From: Parabacteroides massiliensis
GTDB taxonomy: Bacteria > Bacteroidota > Bacteroidia > Bacteroidales > Tannerellaceae
NCBI RefSeq assembly: GCF_900155425.1
Contig: NZ_LT700191.1
Location: 951,097 to 1,015,096, forward strand
DNA: 64,000 bases
Direction of reading: 5' to 3'
Both the position numbers and the translations under genes were made by a program. Under the pieces are notes generated by a model. It had not been told where the DNA came from. It saw only the letters and a list, made by a program, of their open reading frames with translations, and searched no databases. Shown here in pieces: positions 27,184 to 36,088 of this stretch (position 1 is the stretch's first letter; every line of letters starts with the position of its first letter).

Positions 27184-28362
27184 TCATAATGCTTCCACTG
27201 CTTGCCGAAGCTGCTCCATTGCCTGCCGAAGCACTGCTCTGGGAGTGCCCACATTCATCCGCATGAATCCCCTGCCGCCAGGACCAAACATTTCGCCGTC
27301 ATTCAATGCCAGACGGGCCTTGTTTACAAAAAGATACAACAGCCGGTCATGATCCAAGTCCAAGGCACGGCAGTCCAGCCAGATCAGGAACGATGCCTGC
27401 GGACGTAGCGGCCTGACAGCAGGCAAATACTTCTTGCAATAGTCCATTACAAAATCGATGTTGCCCTCCACATAGCGGAGCATCTCCCTGCGCCAAGGCT
27501 CACCTTCCAGAAAGGCTGCAATGGTGGCTATGGGAGCAAAAAGTGGGGCCTCATCCAATTCGTTCGCTTTCAACCATCCGAAGAAACGATGGCGTAGGTT
27601 TCTGTCAGGGACAATGGCATAGGAACTGACGATACCTGCGATATTGAAAGTCTTGGAAGGCGCCCCGAAAGTGATGCTGCATGCGGAAGCCTCCTTAGAG
27701 ACCGTCGCGAACGGAATATGCCTGTTGTTCCATAGCGCCATATCACAATGTATCTCGTCGGAGATGACAAGGATGTCATGATGGTAACAAAAATCCGCCA
27801 GACGGACGAGTGTCTCCCGGTCCCATACGACGCCGCCGGGGTTATGCGGATTGGAGAGAATCAGCATCCGACATTTCTCGTCGGCCACGGTTTCAAGATT
27901 CTCAAAATCCATGCTGTAGGAGCCATCCTCATTTTCCCGCAACGGATTATATACTACTTCACGTCCGTTCGCCTGAGGGGTTATGCGGAAGGGGTGGTAG
28001 ACGGGAGGCTGTATAATGATCTTCTCATCTTCCCTCACAAACACGTTGACAGCCATCCCGATACCTTTCACTATTCCGGGAATGTATGACAACCAGTCAT
28101 GTTCCACCCTCCATCCGTGGTGTGAAGCGATCCACTCACTGATAGCCGTCCTATACCTCTCCGGTTCCACCGTATAGCCAAACAACGGATGTTCCAACCT
28201 CTGACGTAACGCTCTGGTGATAAAGGAAGGAGTCTCAAAATCCATATCAGCCACCCATAAAGGAAGTAGCTCGGCGTTACCATAACGCTCTTGCAGCGCG
28301 TCTATCTTCAGGGCACCTGTGCCCCTTCGATCCACAATTTTGTCAAAATCGTATCTTTCCAT
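27184..28362 (-). CDS. MalY/PatB-family PLP-dependent C-S lyase (cystathionine beta-lyase type)
   Basis: 392 residues, fold-type I aminotransferase of the MalY/PatB group. Markers: LWVADMDFETPSFITRALRQ at the start (typical PLWVADMDF of MalY/PatB), LSNPHNPGGVVWDRETL, DEIHCDMALW, and the PLP lysine in GAPSKTFNIAG. These enzymes cleave C-S bonds of cystathionine or cysteine conjugates, giving pyruvate, ammonia and a thiol. The gene follows a transsulfuration-type enzyme by 15 bases, so both act on sulfur amino acids. Roughly 150 bases downstream lies the promoter of the peptide-uptake operon on the same strand. Confidence 0.92.
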   Translation of the reverse strand: MERYDFDKIVDRRGTGALKIDALQERYGNAELLPLWVADMDFETPSFITRALRQRLEHPLFGYTVEPERYRTAISEWIASHHGWRVEHDWLSYIPGIVKGIGMAVNVFVREDEKIIIQPPVYHPFRITPQANGREVVYNPLRENEDGSYSMDFENLETVADEKCRMLILSNPHNPGGVVWDRETLVRLADFCYHHDILVISDEIHCDMALWNNRHIPFATVSKEASACSITFGAPSKTFNIAGIVSSYAIVPDRNLRHRFFGWLKANELDEAPLFAPIATIAAFLEGEPWRREMLRYVEGNIDFVMDYCKKYLPAVRPLRPQASFLIWLDCRALDLDHDRLLYLFVNKARLALNDGEMFGPGGRGFMRMNVGTPRAVLRQAMEQLRQAVEAL

Positions 28363-28377
28363 ACTTACATTCTTCCA

Positions 28378-29574
28378 TTAATGATTATTTCCATATGACC
28401 CGTAGCCCAACGCCTGTCCGATGTCTTCCAACAGGTCGTCCGTGTCTTCCAGCCCGATGGAAAGACGGATAGTCGTATCCCTCACATCCATCTCACGCCT
28501 CTGCGCGTCGGTAAACAGCCCGAAAATAGTGCTTGCGGGATGAATGGCAAGTGTCTTGTTATCGAACAGGTTGGTGGCACGGCGTATCAGTTTCAGGCGG
28601 TTGATGAAACTGATACACGCCTCCCGGCTTTCAAGCTCCATCGTTATCATGGCACCAGCGGTGGAACCAAACTGCCTTTGTGCCAACGCATAGTACGGAT
28701 TGTCCTCCAGCCCCACATAATTCACATGCCGGACGTCAGGAAAGGTACGGAGCCGTTCCGCAACCACAGCGGCATTGCCGGATTGCACCCGGTAACGTGC
28801 CTCCAGTGTCTCCAGTCCGATGGTCTGCATGTAGGCTACATGAGGAGTCATATAGGCTCCCAAGTTAAGGAGCATTTCCGTGCGCATACGTCTGCCGAAT
28901 CCGGGACAGGTCCCGTAGTCCATGACCAGTCCGCCGATGGAAGTGGCTCCACCCGACAAATATTTGGTACTGGAAACCACCTCTATGTCCACTCCCAGGC
29001 TATGCGAACTGAATTCCGTGAAAGGGATGAGCGTGGTGTCTGCTATGAGAGGGATCCCCTTCCTGCGTGCAATCAGGGAAAGCGCCTGCAAGTCCGCCAC
29101 CTCCATCTGTGGATTGGTAATAATTTCCAAATAGATGCAGCAGGTGTCCCTGTCCACCGCACTCTCCACAGCCTGGATGTCAGTCAGGTCGCACAGCCTG
29201 GGGGACACCCCGAAACGAGGTAACGTTCCGGTAATGAGTGCATAAGTATTGCCGAACAGGTGGCGTGATGTGACGATATTCCTGCCGGCGGCCGCCACCG
29301 AGAACAGGGTATTACTAATGGCAGCCATGCCGGAGTTCAAGGCTATAACCTCTGCGGCACCGGTAAGGGACCTCACCTTATTTTCGAAAAAAGTTACCGT
29401 AGGATTCATCACCCGGGAATAGTCAGGAGAGTCCGTCCGTCCGCAAAATGCGTCCGACATGCTTTCGGCATTGTCAAACTCGTAGGCCGCTGTATGATAA
29501 ACCGGCATGCTCAAGGCATCATAGGCATCCCGGCGTTGGAACCGGGTATGGATCGCCTGGGTCTGTTTTTTCAT
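28378..29574 (-). CDS. Cys/Met-metabolism PLP enzyme (methionine gamma-lyase or cystathionine gamma-synthase/lyase type)
   Basis: 398 residues of the trans-sulfuration family. Markers: YHTAAYEFDNAESMSDAF, YSRVMNPTVTFFENKVRSL, LNSGMAAISNTLFS, LIADTTLIPFTE, and the PLP lysine in VVSSTKYLSGGATSIGG, ending HPASTIFGLFTDAQRR and IRLSIGLEDTDDL. The family includes methionine gamma-lyase, cystathionine gamma-synthase/lyase and O-acetylhomoserine sulfhydrylase; which activity this has cannot be decided by eye. First gene of a two-gene unit with the MalY/PatB-type lyase, behind a near-perfect promoter. Confidence 0.92.
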   Translation of the reverse strand: MKKQTQAIHTRFQRRDAYDALSMPVYHTAAYEFDNAESMSDAFCGRTDSPDYSRVMNPTVTFFENKVRSLTGAAEVIALNSGMAAISNTLFSVAAAGRNIVTSRHLFGNTYALITGTLPRFGVSPRLCDLTDIQAVESAVDRDTCCIYLEIITNPQMEVADLQALSLIARRKGIPLIADTTLIPFTEFSSHSLGVDIEVVSSTKYLSGGATSIGGLVMDYGTCPGFGRRMRTEMLLNLGAYMTPHVAYMQTIGLETLEARYRVQSGNAAVVAERLRTFPDVRHVNYVGLEDNPYYALAQRQFGSTAGAMITMELESREACISFINRLKLIRRATNLFDNKTLAIHPASTIFGLFTDAQRREMDVRDTTIRLSIGLEDTDDLLEDIGQALGYGSYGNNH

Positions 29575-29617
29575 TGTTTCCTCTTATTATATGTTTGTAT
29601 TTTTCTTTAAAAACGGG

Positions 29618-29650
29618 GCAAATATAGATACAAAACCCAAATAGCTCAAA
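29618..29650 (-). promoter_or_regulatory. Canonical promoter (TTTG, 20 nt, TATATTTGC) of the PLP-enzyme pair
   Basis: Minus strand TTTG at 29647-29650 and TATATTTGC at 29618-29626, exactly 20 bases apart. Confidence 0.8.
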
Positions 29651-29867
29651 TAACCAAGTTAAATATCTCATTTTTATATCACATTTTGGAATAATATTCT
29701 AACAAGTAGGTTTCCAGACATTGATCACAGGATAATTGTTCCTTGAAAAGGCTACAAAACAGTGTTATTTTCTATCTTTTCCTTATAATATTGAAAGGTT
29801 CATTCAGCTATTGTAATTTTACCACGATTAAACACCTTGTTGAATTACAAGAGCAAAACATATTTTT

Positions 29868-30356
29868 ATGGTAACAAATAAAATTCAGGATTCTGTAGAA
29901 ATCACCCGCTGGGACAGGAGATACCGGAATGATTTTATCAATCTGAACCGTGAATGGATTGAGAAATTTTTCAGTCTGGAACAATCCGACCTGAAGATAC
30001 TGGGTGATCCCGAAGGAGAGATAATAGACAAGGGAGGAGAAATATTCCTTGCTTTGAGTCATGGGAAGGCTGTGGGGTGCTGCGCTTTGGTATACCATTC
30101 TGATACAGGGCGGTATGAATTGGCCAAGATGGCAGTCTCTCCTGCCGAACAAGGGAAAGGAATCGGTTTCCTGTTGGGAACCGCCCTGTTGAAATATGCC
30201 GGAGAACATGGTATTACCGATATTTTCCTGGAGGCCAACACACGCTTGGAAGCCTCCGTCAGGTTGTACCACAAACTCGGCTTTCAGAAGGCGGAAGCGA
30301 AGAATCCCGCATACGACAGATGCAATCTATATATGGAAAAGAGTTTAGTCCATTGA
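29868..30356 (+). CDS. GNAT-family N-acetyltransferase
   Basis: 162 residues with the GNAT acetyl-CoA-binding core: LAKMAVSPAEQGKGIGFLLG (motif A with Q-G-K-G-I-G), then YAGEHGITDIFLEANTRLE and YHKLGFQKAEAKNP (motif B). It is a small cytoplasmic acetyltransferase; substrate unknown. It is divergent from the PLP-enzyme pair and followed 42 bases later by a LuxR-type regulator. Confidence 0.9.
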   Translation: MVTNKIQDSVEITRWDRRYRNDFINLNREWIEKFFSLEQSDLKILGDPEGEIIDKGGEIFLALSHGKAVGCCALVYHSDTGRYELAKMAVSPAEQGKGIGFLLGTALLKYAGEHGITDIFLEANTRLEASVRLYHKLGFQKAEAKNPAYDRCNLYMEKSLVH

Positions 30357-30398
30357 TATTTATCTGTTTGGACAGTCGTCAGTCAAAGGAGAACAGCC

Positions 30399-31049
30399 AT
30401 GAATACTGATACAACATTTATTATCGCAGACAATCAGGATATAACCAGAAGAGGTATGCATGGGTATATTTCCGACCTGTTCGGAGAATGCCGTACTGAA
30501 GATGTGGCGAACAAACAGGAACTTGTGCAAACCTTGACAAAATATAATGAATGTCTTGTCATTTTTGATTATACGCTGTTTGACATAAACGGCGTGGAAG
30601 AGTTTCTGATTATAGAAAAGCGCTTTCCGAATGTCCACTGGCTATTGTTCTCAGATGAACTGAGCGAACAGTTTATCCGGAGACTGGGTATAGAAAAGAG
30701 CGTTGGAATGATTCTTAAAGAGAATTCCGGCGAGGAAATCCGGTCCGCTTTGAAATGTATGGTTTGTGGAGAGCGTTTCCTTTGCCATCAGATAACTGAC
30801 CTGTTGATAGGCAATCTCGGAAAGGCGGAACAGCATCCCGTCCTCACTGCTACGGAAACAGAGATTCTCAAGTTGATAGCACGAGGAAAATCCGTAAAAG
30901 AGATAGCCGCGGAAAGGACATCAAGCGTTCATACCATTATCACCCATAAAAAGAATATATTCAGAAAACTTGAGGTAAACAATGTGTATGAAGCGACAAA
31001 ATATGCATTACGTGCAGGTCTGGTCGAACTAGTGGAATATTATATATGA
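30399..31049 (+). CDS. LuxR/NarL-type DNA-binding response regulator
   Basis: 216 residues. N-terminal receiver-like domain (FIIADNQDITRRGMHGYISD; probable phospho-acceptor Asp57 in CLVIFDYTLFDINGVEEF) and C-terminal HTH (LTATETEILKLIARGKSVKE, IAAERTSSVHTIITHKKNIF). The receiver is less conserved than usual but keeps the acidic pocket and the phospho-acceptor. No histidine kinase gene lies nearby. Such orphan regulators are common in Bacteroidales. Followed by a palindrome cluster. Confidence 0.9.
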   Translation: MNTDTTFIIADNQDITRRGMHGYISDLFGECRTEDVANKQELVQTLTKYNECLVIFDYTLFDINGVEEFLIIEKRFPNVHWLLFSDELSEQFIRRLGIEKSVGMILKENSGEEIRSALKCMVCGERFLCHQITDLLIGNLGKAEQHPVLTATETEILKLIARGKSVKEIAAERTSSVHTIITHKKNIFRKLEVNNVYEATKYALRAGLVELVEYYI

Positions 31050-31080
31050 CGGTTGGAGAATAAAATTTTTGTTCCTTTCC

Positions 31081-31148
31081 GGTGAAAATAAATTTTCACC
31101 AGCGGGAAAATTTATTTTCATCTAATGGAAAAAGGTGAAACATTTCAC
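31081..31148. repeat. Cluster of three GTGAAA-type palindromes
   Basis: GGTGAAAATAAATTTTCACC (31081-31100, 9-bp perfect arms), GAAAATTTATTTTC (31106-31119) and GTGAAACATTTCAC (31135-31148) lie in tandem between two convergent genes. None ends in a T run suited to termination. Confidence 0.8.
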
Positions 31149-31180
31149 TCTCCAAGCCAATTAAAGCAAAGCTTTCAACT

Positions 31181-31226
31181 AAAAAATCCCGATCCACCGG
31201 ACGTCTTGCCGGGGTGGATCGGGATC
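31181..31226 (-). terminator. Terminator of lpdA
   Basis: ATCCCGATCCACCGG pairs with the matching CCGGGGTGGATCGGGAT segment; on the minus strand a T run follows the stem. Confidence 0.9.
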
Positions 31227-31248
31227 GAGCATGTATGGATAATAATTA

Positions 31249-32592
31249 TCAGAGTGCTTCTTTAAGAATCTCGCCTACGGTCGGATGCGGAAAGACGATG
31301 GCTTTCAGTTCGTCTGCCTTCATGCCTTTTTCGATGGCGATACCGGCTATGACGATCAGTTCGGAAGCCGGATTCCCTAAAAGATGGGCGCCGACGATCG
31401 TTTCGTCTTCAGCCAGGATCAATTTGCAGACACCGTTGCCTTGCTCGTTTTCAGCGACAAAACGGCCGGAAAACGCCATCGGTATCTTCTTGACGGTATA
31501 GGGAACGCCTTCGGCCTGCAATTCTTCTTCGGTCTTGCCGACGCCTGCAATTTCCGGATTGGTATAGACAACACCCGGAATGGCTTTATAGCTCATACCT
31601 CGGTTCTTGCCTAAAATATGATCGACTGCCACTTCCGCTTCGCTGACAGCCGTATGGGCCAACAGGGAGAAAGCAGTGATATCGCCACAGGCGTATACAT
31701 TCGGGACGGATGTCTGCATAAATTCATTCACTTTGATGCCGTTCCGGAAAGGTTCGAGAGCCAACGTCTCCAAACCGAAACCTTTGGTCACGGGACGACG
31801 GCCTACGCTCAACAGGACTTTCTCACCTTGGAGGACGAAAGTCTCGCCGTCTTTCTCGACCATCACATCGCCACCGTTTACGGCAGTCACCTTATGCCCT
31901 AAATAGAATTTGACACCTCGTTTGGCATATTCGGCCTGCAGCATCTCGGACAACTCCCTGTCCATCGGACCGAGGATCTTATCCAACATCTCGACCACAT
32001 GTACTTCCGTTCCCATGCTGTTGAAGAAGGATGCGAACTCCATACCGATCACACCGCCTCCGATAATCACCAGCGAAGCCGGCAGTTCTTTGGATTGCAA
32101 TGCTTCACGGCTTGTCCAAAACTCCGTTTCCACCAATCCGGGAATAGGTGGTATAACCGTTTCCGAGCCGGTGCAGATGAGCAGGTTGGCTGCTTCATAA
32201 ACAGCTTCACCGCAAACGACAGTGATCGTTCCGTCGGCCGCCCGGCCTTTGATTTCGGCTTCGCCGCTCACCACCTCCACACCGTTCTCCTTCATCTTCA
32301 TGCGGATGCCGGCAGTCAGTTTCTTTACGACTTTGTTTTTTCGGGCGATGATCTTCGGGAAATCGAAAGCAGGGTTCTCCGCGCTCACCGCATATTTAGA
32401 GGCGTGTTTGACCGTATCATACACTTTCGCAGAATAAAGCAAAGTCTTTGTCGGCACGCATCCTTCGTTCAGACACACACCGCCTAAGGCGTTCTTTTCA
32501 AAAAGCACGGTGGCCAAACCACCCGCAGCCGCCTTCTCGGCAGCCGTATAACCGGCGGGACCGCCTCCGATTATAGCAACATCGTATTTCAT
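31249..32592 (-). CDS. lpdA: Dihydrolipoyl dehydrogenase
   Basis: E3 flavoprotein of 2-oxoacid dehydrogenase or glycine-cleavage complexes: reoxidises dihydrolipoamide with NAD. 447 residues with the FAD-binding GGGPAGYTAAEKAAAGG, the redox disulfide in GGVCLNEGCVPTKTLL, NAD-binding VIIGGGVIGMEFASFF, the second FAD contact VYACGDITAFSLLAHTA and the C-terminal His-Glu pair in FPHPTVGEILKEAL. Its partner E1/E2 genes are not here. It is the last gene of an operon with two small membrane proteins, 10 bases after the previous gene. Confidence 0.96.
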   Translation of the reverse strand: MKYDVAIIGGGPAGYTAAEKAAAGGLATVLFEKNALGGVCLNEGCVPTKTLLYSAKVYDTVKHASKYAVSAENPAFDFPKIIARKNKVVKKLTAGIRMKMKENGVEVVSGEAEIKGRAADGTITVVCGEAVYEAANLLICTGSETVIPPIPGLVETEFWTSREALQSKELPASLVIIGGGVIGMEFASFFNSMGTEVHVVEMLDKILGPMDRELSEMLQAEYAKRGVKFYLGHKVTAVNGGDVMVEKDGETFVLQGEKVLLSVGRRPVTKGFGLETLALEPFRNGIKVNEFMQTSVPNVYACGDITAFSLLAHTAVSEAEVAVDHILGKNRGMSYKAIPGVVYTNPEIAGVGKTEEELQAEGVPYTVKKIPMAFSGRFVAENEQGNGVCKLILAEDETIVGAHLLGNPASELIVIAGIAIEKGMKADELKAIVFPHPTVGEILKEAL

Positions 32593-32602
32593 GTTCTCAG
32601 AT

Positions 32603-32983
32603 TTAATTAAATTTTATATTGGGATTAATTTGTTGTAAGATCGAAATAAATTCTTCCTTGTCGGCCGGATAAAAAGAGGAACGCCTCTCGATGCCTCCTT
32701 CCATGCGGGAGTAATAAACGACAACTTTATTTCCGCAAGATTCGAGCCGGGAGATCAGTTTCACGTCGATTTGTCCGTTTCCGTGCAACATATCCTTATC
32801 TGTTATCTGGTACGGACGCAATTGAAGTATGGCAAGCGGTAGAAAACAAAGGATCAACGGCAGTTGGTCAAACTCGTTACTGCTGAAAGCATTCACAATA
32901 ATCAACAAAGCAAATGCTCCTAATAAAATCCAGAAGATGTATATATGCCAATCTTTCTGGTTTTTCCGAATCTGTGCTTTCAT
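32603..32983 (-). CDS. Small membrane protein, PH-like
   Basis: 126 residues with two adjacent membrane segments (WHIYIFWILLGAFALLIIV and LILCFLPLAILQL) followed by a soluble beta-rich half (LISRLESCGNKVVVYYSRME, then FYPADKEEFISILQQINPNI). Layout and C-terminal pattern (KxEFISxLQxxNPxI) echo the neighbouring gene's C-terminus (DFVKLLKKHNPDIRI), so the two are probably paralogues. It lies between that gene and lpdA. Function unknown. Confidence 0.75.
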   Translation of the reverse strand: MKAQIRKNQKDWHIYIFWILLGAFALLIIVNAFSSNEFDQLPLILCFLPLAILQLRPYQITDKDMLHGNGQIDVKLISRLESCGNKVVVYYSRMEGGIERRSSFYPADKEEFISILQQINPNIKFN

Positions 32984-33001
32984 GGTAATATGTTTTAAGT
33001 T

Positions 33002-33421
33002 TTAGATAACCGGATCCTTTATCCGGATATCGGGATTATGCTTCTTCAGCAGCTTGACGAAGTCCTGCTTGTTGACCGGCGAGACCAATAGCCACTGCGT
33101 GTCTCCCTTATAAATAATCAGCCGGTCCAGCGACAAAGCATAACTCGAAACGGGCATGACCGTCACTTCCACAGCACTGATCTCCGAAATGGGAATCCGT
33201 TTTTCCGGGAAGAGGCTGCAATGGGCAATCAGATAACCATCCGCCGTTATTTTATACCAGGTCGACAACAGCATGTGAATACACTCCAATGTAAACAACA
33301 GCAGCACGATCATCGTTACGGGAGACTTGCCTCCCACAAATGCAAAAACTGTGCTTGCCGCCATCACCAACAGTACCAAATGATACCACCAACCGACTTT
33401 TGATTTAAAGACTCTGTCCAT
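33002..33421 (-). CDS. Small membrane protein with bacterial PH-like domain
   Basis: 139 residues: two membrane segments (WWYHLVLLVMAASTVFAFVG and TMIVLLLFTLECIHMLLS) and a PH-like domain (YKITADGYLIAHCSLFPEKR, IPISEISAVEVTVMP, LDRLIIYKGDTQWLLVSPV), the pattern of the bacterial membrane PH family. First gene of an operon with its likely paralogue and lpdA. A TATCTTTCG box lies about 15 bases upstream. Role unknown. Confidence 0.8.
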   Translation of the reverse strand: MDRVFKSKVGWWYHLVLLVMAASTVFAFVGGKSPVTMIVLLLFTLECIHMLLSTWYKITADGYLIAHCSLFPEKRIPISEISAVEVTVMPVSSYALSLDRLIIYKGDTQWLLVSPVNKQDFVKLLKKHNPDIRIKDPVI

Positions 33422-33472
33422 ATCTTGAATTTTGCCGAAAGATAGTCATTTTATTTCTTTTGGCGATCCGGG

Positions 33473-33511
33473 GAAAAGAAAATGCGCTGCAACTTCTCAG
33501 TAACAGCGCAT
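33473..33511 (-). terminator. Terminator of the TapB-like gene
   Basis: ATGCGCTG pairs with CAGCGCAT around a 14-base loop; the minus strand continues with a T-rich run. Confidence 0.75.
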
Positions 33512-33556
33512 CCACTTAAACCGGTCAAACAATTCCAGAAAGGAATATATCTTTCT

Positions 33557-34258
33557 TTACTTTACAACTTCGAGGACAGTATAGTATTGCAACTGATTGT
33601 TGTTGTCATACTGTTCGTTCTTCACGACGCCCACATTCGGAGCATACCATTCATATCCGTAGTCCTCGATCGTTTCCTTCGGGGAGCGGGATTTGATTTT
33701 ATATTTTACCTTCGTGCAGTCGAACGTGCCGGCGGGAGTCGCCACCTGTTCGGTCGTCACATATTCGCGATCGTAGACAGACACGTTTTTGCGATTCTTC
33801 CGGTCCTTCTTCGAATATATCTGAATGGTTGCATCATCGAAATACATATCGTCGCCATTATTGGACGGAGCGTTCGACACGCTCGGATAGTTAATGACGG
33901 CTTCGGTAGCAGCCAGATCAGATTGGACGGTCGATACGAAAGACGGATTTGACAAAGTCTCCTTCATCTCGATAAAGAACTCACCGTCCCGGCAAAAAGC
34001 CTCCAGGTCCCCCTTGTCGTAAACCGTCCCTGCGTTATTTTTGAACACATAGTCGGCTTCCACTTCCAGGCCGGAAGGAATGTTCTTTACCTCATCCACC
34101 GTATAGGTCATCACACTTTGCAGGTTCCCTTTCGCATCGTAGCCTTTTTTTACAAGCTGCGTGCCTTTGGTCTGCGGAAAAAAGAACGTACAATCCTGAG
34201 CCATCGCACCGGCTGCAAACAGCAAAGCCAGGGCGCTCAATACAACTTTAGATTTCAT
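33557..34258 (-). CDS. Secreted protein, TapB/DUF3108-like
   Basis: 233 residues with a signal peptide (MKSKVVLSALALLFAAGAMAQ). The mature part is beta-rich and resembles TapB/DUF3108-type proteins: TFFFPQTKGTQLVKKGYDAK near the start, the central VTTEQVATPAGTFDCTKVKY (the TPAGTF-C-K segment typical of this fold) and WYAPNVGVVKNEQYD near the end. Probably periplasmic; function unknown. Monocistronic with its own terminator. Confidence 0.8.
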   Translation of the reverse strand: MKSKVVLSALALLFAAGAMAQDCTFFFPQTKGTQLVKKGYDAKGNLQSVMTYTVDEVKNIPSGLEVEADYVFKNNAGTVYDKGDLEAFCRDGEFFIEMKETLSNPSFVSTVQSDLAATEAVINYPSVSNAPSNNGDDMYFDDATIQIYSKKDRKNRKNVSVYDREYVTTEQVATPAGTFDCTKVKYKIKSRSPKETIEDYGYEWYAPNVGVVKNEQYDNNNQLQYYTVLEVVK

Positions 34259-34430
34259 ATCTCAAAACGTTTAAGTGTTAATAATTAGCAGGATATCCAA
34301 TGCCCCAATAGAACAGGGTTCCATTCTGAGATGTTTACGGCGGGAAGTTTAAAATATCCAAAGAATCAGTAATGCGGACTATTTTGCACGAAAGCAGCCT
34401 TTATAATGTACAACCAAATAAGTTAATTCC

Positions 34431-34438
34431 TAACTTTG
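34431..34438 (+). promoter_or_regulatory. -7 promoter element TAACTTTG of nadB
   Basis: TAnnTTTG match ending 22 bases before the nadB ATG; -33 element not clear. Confidence 0.5.
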
Positions 34439-34460
34439 TCAGCCACAAAGGATATAAACT

Positions 34461-36035
34461 ATGGTACAACAATTCGATTTCTTAGTGATCGGTTCCGGTA
34501 TCGCCGGCATGAGCCTCGCATTGAAGGTAGCCGATAAAGGGAAAGTAGCCATCATCTGCAAGACAGAGTTGGAGGAAGCGAACACCTATTTCGCGCAGGG
34601 AGGCATTGCTTCGGTAACAAACCTGCTGGTAGATAATTTCGACAAGCATATTGAAGATACAATGATTGCCGGCGACTGGATCAACGACCGCGAAGCTGTG
34701 GAGATGGTCGTACGGGGTGCACCGGCCCAAATCAAGGAACTCATCAACTGGGGCGTGAACTTCGACAAGAAGGAGAACGGCGAGTTCGACCTTCACCGCG
34801 AAGGAGGGCATTCCGAATTCCGCATCCTGCACCATAAGGACAACACCGGAGCCGAGATCCAATTAAGCCTTATCGAAGCGATCAAGAAACATCCCAACAT
34901 CACGATATTCAACCATCATTTTGCGGTAGAGATCATCACGCAGCACCACTTGGGCATCATCGTCACCCGCTATACGCCGGGTATCAAATGCTACGGAGCA
35001 TACGTGCTGAACGAAGACACCGGCAAAGTAGACACATTCCTGTCCAAAGTGACGGTTATGGCTACAGGCGGTTGCGAAGCAGTCTATCGCAACACGACCA
35101 ACCCGTTGATCGCTACGGGCGACGGTATCGCAATGGTCTATCGGGCCAAGGGAGCAGTCAAAAACATGGAGTTCATCCAGTTCCACCCGACCGCCCTCTT
35201 CCATCCGGGAGACCGTCCCTGTTTCTTGATCACAGAAGCCATGCGCGGGTATGGCGGCGTCTTGCGTACGTTGGACGGGAAAGAGTTCATGCAGAAATAT
35301 GACAAACGTCTGTCTCTCGCCCCACGTGACATCGTGGCACGTGCGATCGACAACGAAATGAAGCTCCGGGGTGAAGACCACGTTTACTTGGATGTGACAC
35401 ATAAAGATCCGGAGGAGACGAAGAAACATTTCCCCAATATCTATAAGAAATGCCTCAGCATCGGCATCGACATCACGAAGGATTATATCCCGGTAGCCCC
35501 GGCAGCCCATTATCTGTGTGGCGGTATCAGTGTCGACCTGAACGGACAGTCCAGCATCCGCCGTCTCTATGCCATCGGCGAATGTTCCTGCACCGGTCTG
35601 CACGGTGGAAACCGCCTGGCTTCCAACTCACTGATCGAAGCCGTCGTATATGCAGATGCAGCAGCCAAACATATCCTGAGCGTCCTCGAGCGCTACGATT
35701 TCAACACCGATATTCCCGAATGGAACGACGAAGGCATGATCTCCACCGAAGAACGTGTGTTGATCACTCAAAGCATGAAGGAAGTGAACCAGATCATGGA
35801 GGCATACGTCGGCATCGTCCGCAGCAACACACGTCTGACCCGCGCCTGGAACCGCCTGGACATCCTGTACGAAGAGACGGAAAGCCTCTTCAAGCGTTGC
35901 AAGGCGTCCAAAGAGTTGTGCGAGTTGCGTAACATGATCAACGTCGGTTACCTCATCACCCGCCAAGCGATGGAGCGCAAGGAAAGTCGCGGATTGCACT
36001 ACACGATCGACTATCCGCCGGCAAAGAAAGAATAG
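34461..36035 (+). CDS. nadB: L-aspartate oxidase
   Basis: First step of de novo NAD synthesis: oxidises L-aspartate to iminoaspartate, which quinolinate synthase then uses. 524 residues; FAD-binding LVIGSGIAGMSLALKVADKG, the conserved TYFAQGGIASV, DLHREGGHSEFRILH, the active-site segment GYGGVLRT and HYLCGGISVDLNGQSSIRRL, GECSCTGLHGGNRLASNSL. In anaerobes fumarate serves as electron acceptor. No nadA or nadC adjacent. A promoter box lies 23 bases upstream. Confidence 0.97.
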   Translation: MVQQFDFLVIGSGIAGMSLALKVADKGKVAIICKTELEEANTYFAQGGIASVTNLLVDNFDKHIEDTMIAGDWINDREAVEMVVRGAPAQIKELINWGVNFDKKENGEFDLHREGGHSEFRILHHKDNTGAEIQLSLIEAIKKHPNITIFNHHFAVEIITQHHLGIIVTRYTPGIKCYGAYVLNEDTGKVDTFLSKVTVMATGGCEAVYRNTTNPLIATGDGIAMVYRAKGAVKNMEFIQFHPTALFHPGDRPCFLITEAMRGYGGVLRTLDGKEFMQKYDKRLSLAPRDIVARAIDNEMKLRGEDHVYLDVTHKDPEETKKHFPNIYKKCLSIGIDITKDYIPVAPAAHYLCGGISVDLNGQSSIRRLYAIGECSCTGLHGGNRLASNSLIEAVVYADAAAKHILSVLERYDFNTDIPEWNDEGMISTEERVLITQSMKEVNQIMEAYVGIVRSNTRLTRAWNRLDILYEETESLFKRCKASKELCELRNMINVGYLITRQAMERKESRGLHYTIDYPPAKKE

Positions 36036-36088
36036 AAAATACGGGAGAGGGGACATCCCCCTCTTCCCCCCCTTATCCTAATACAAAT

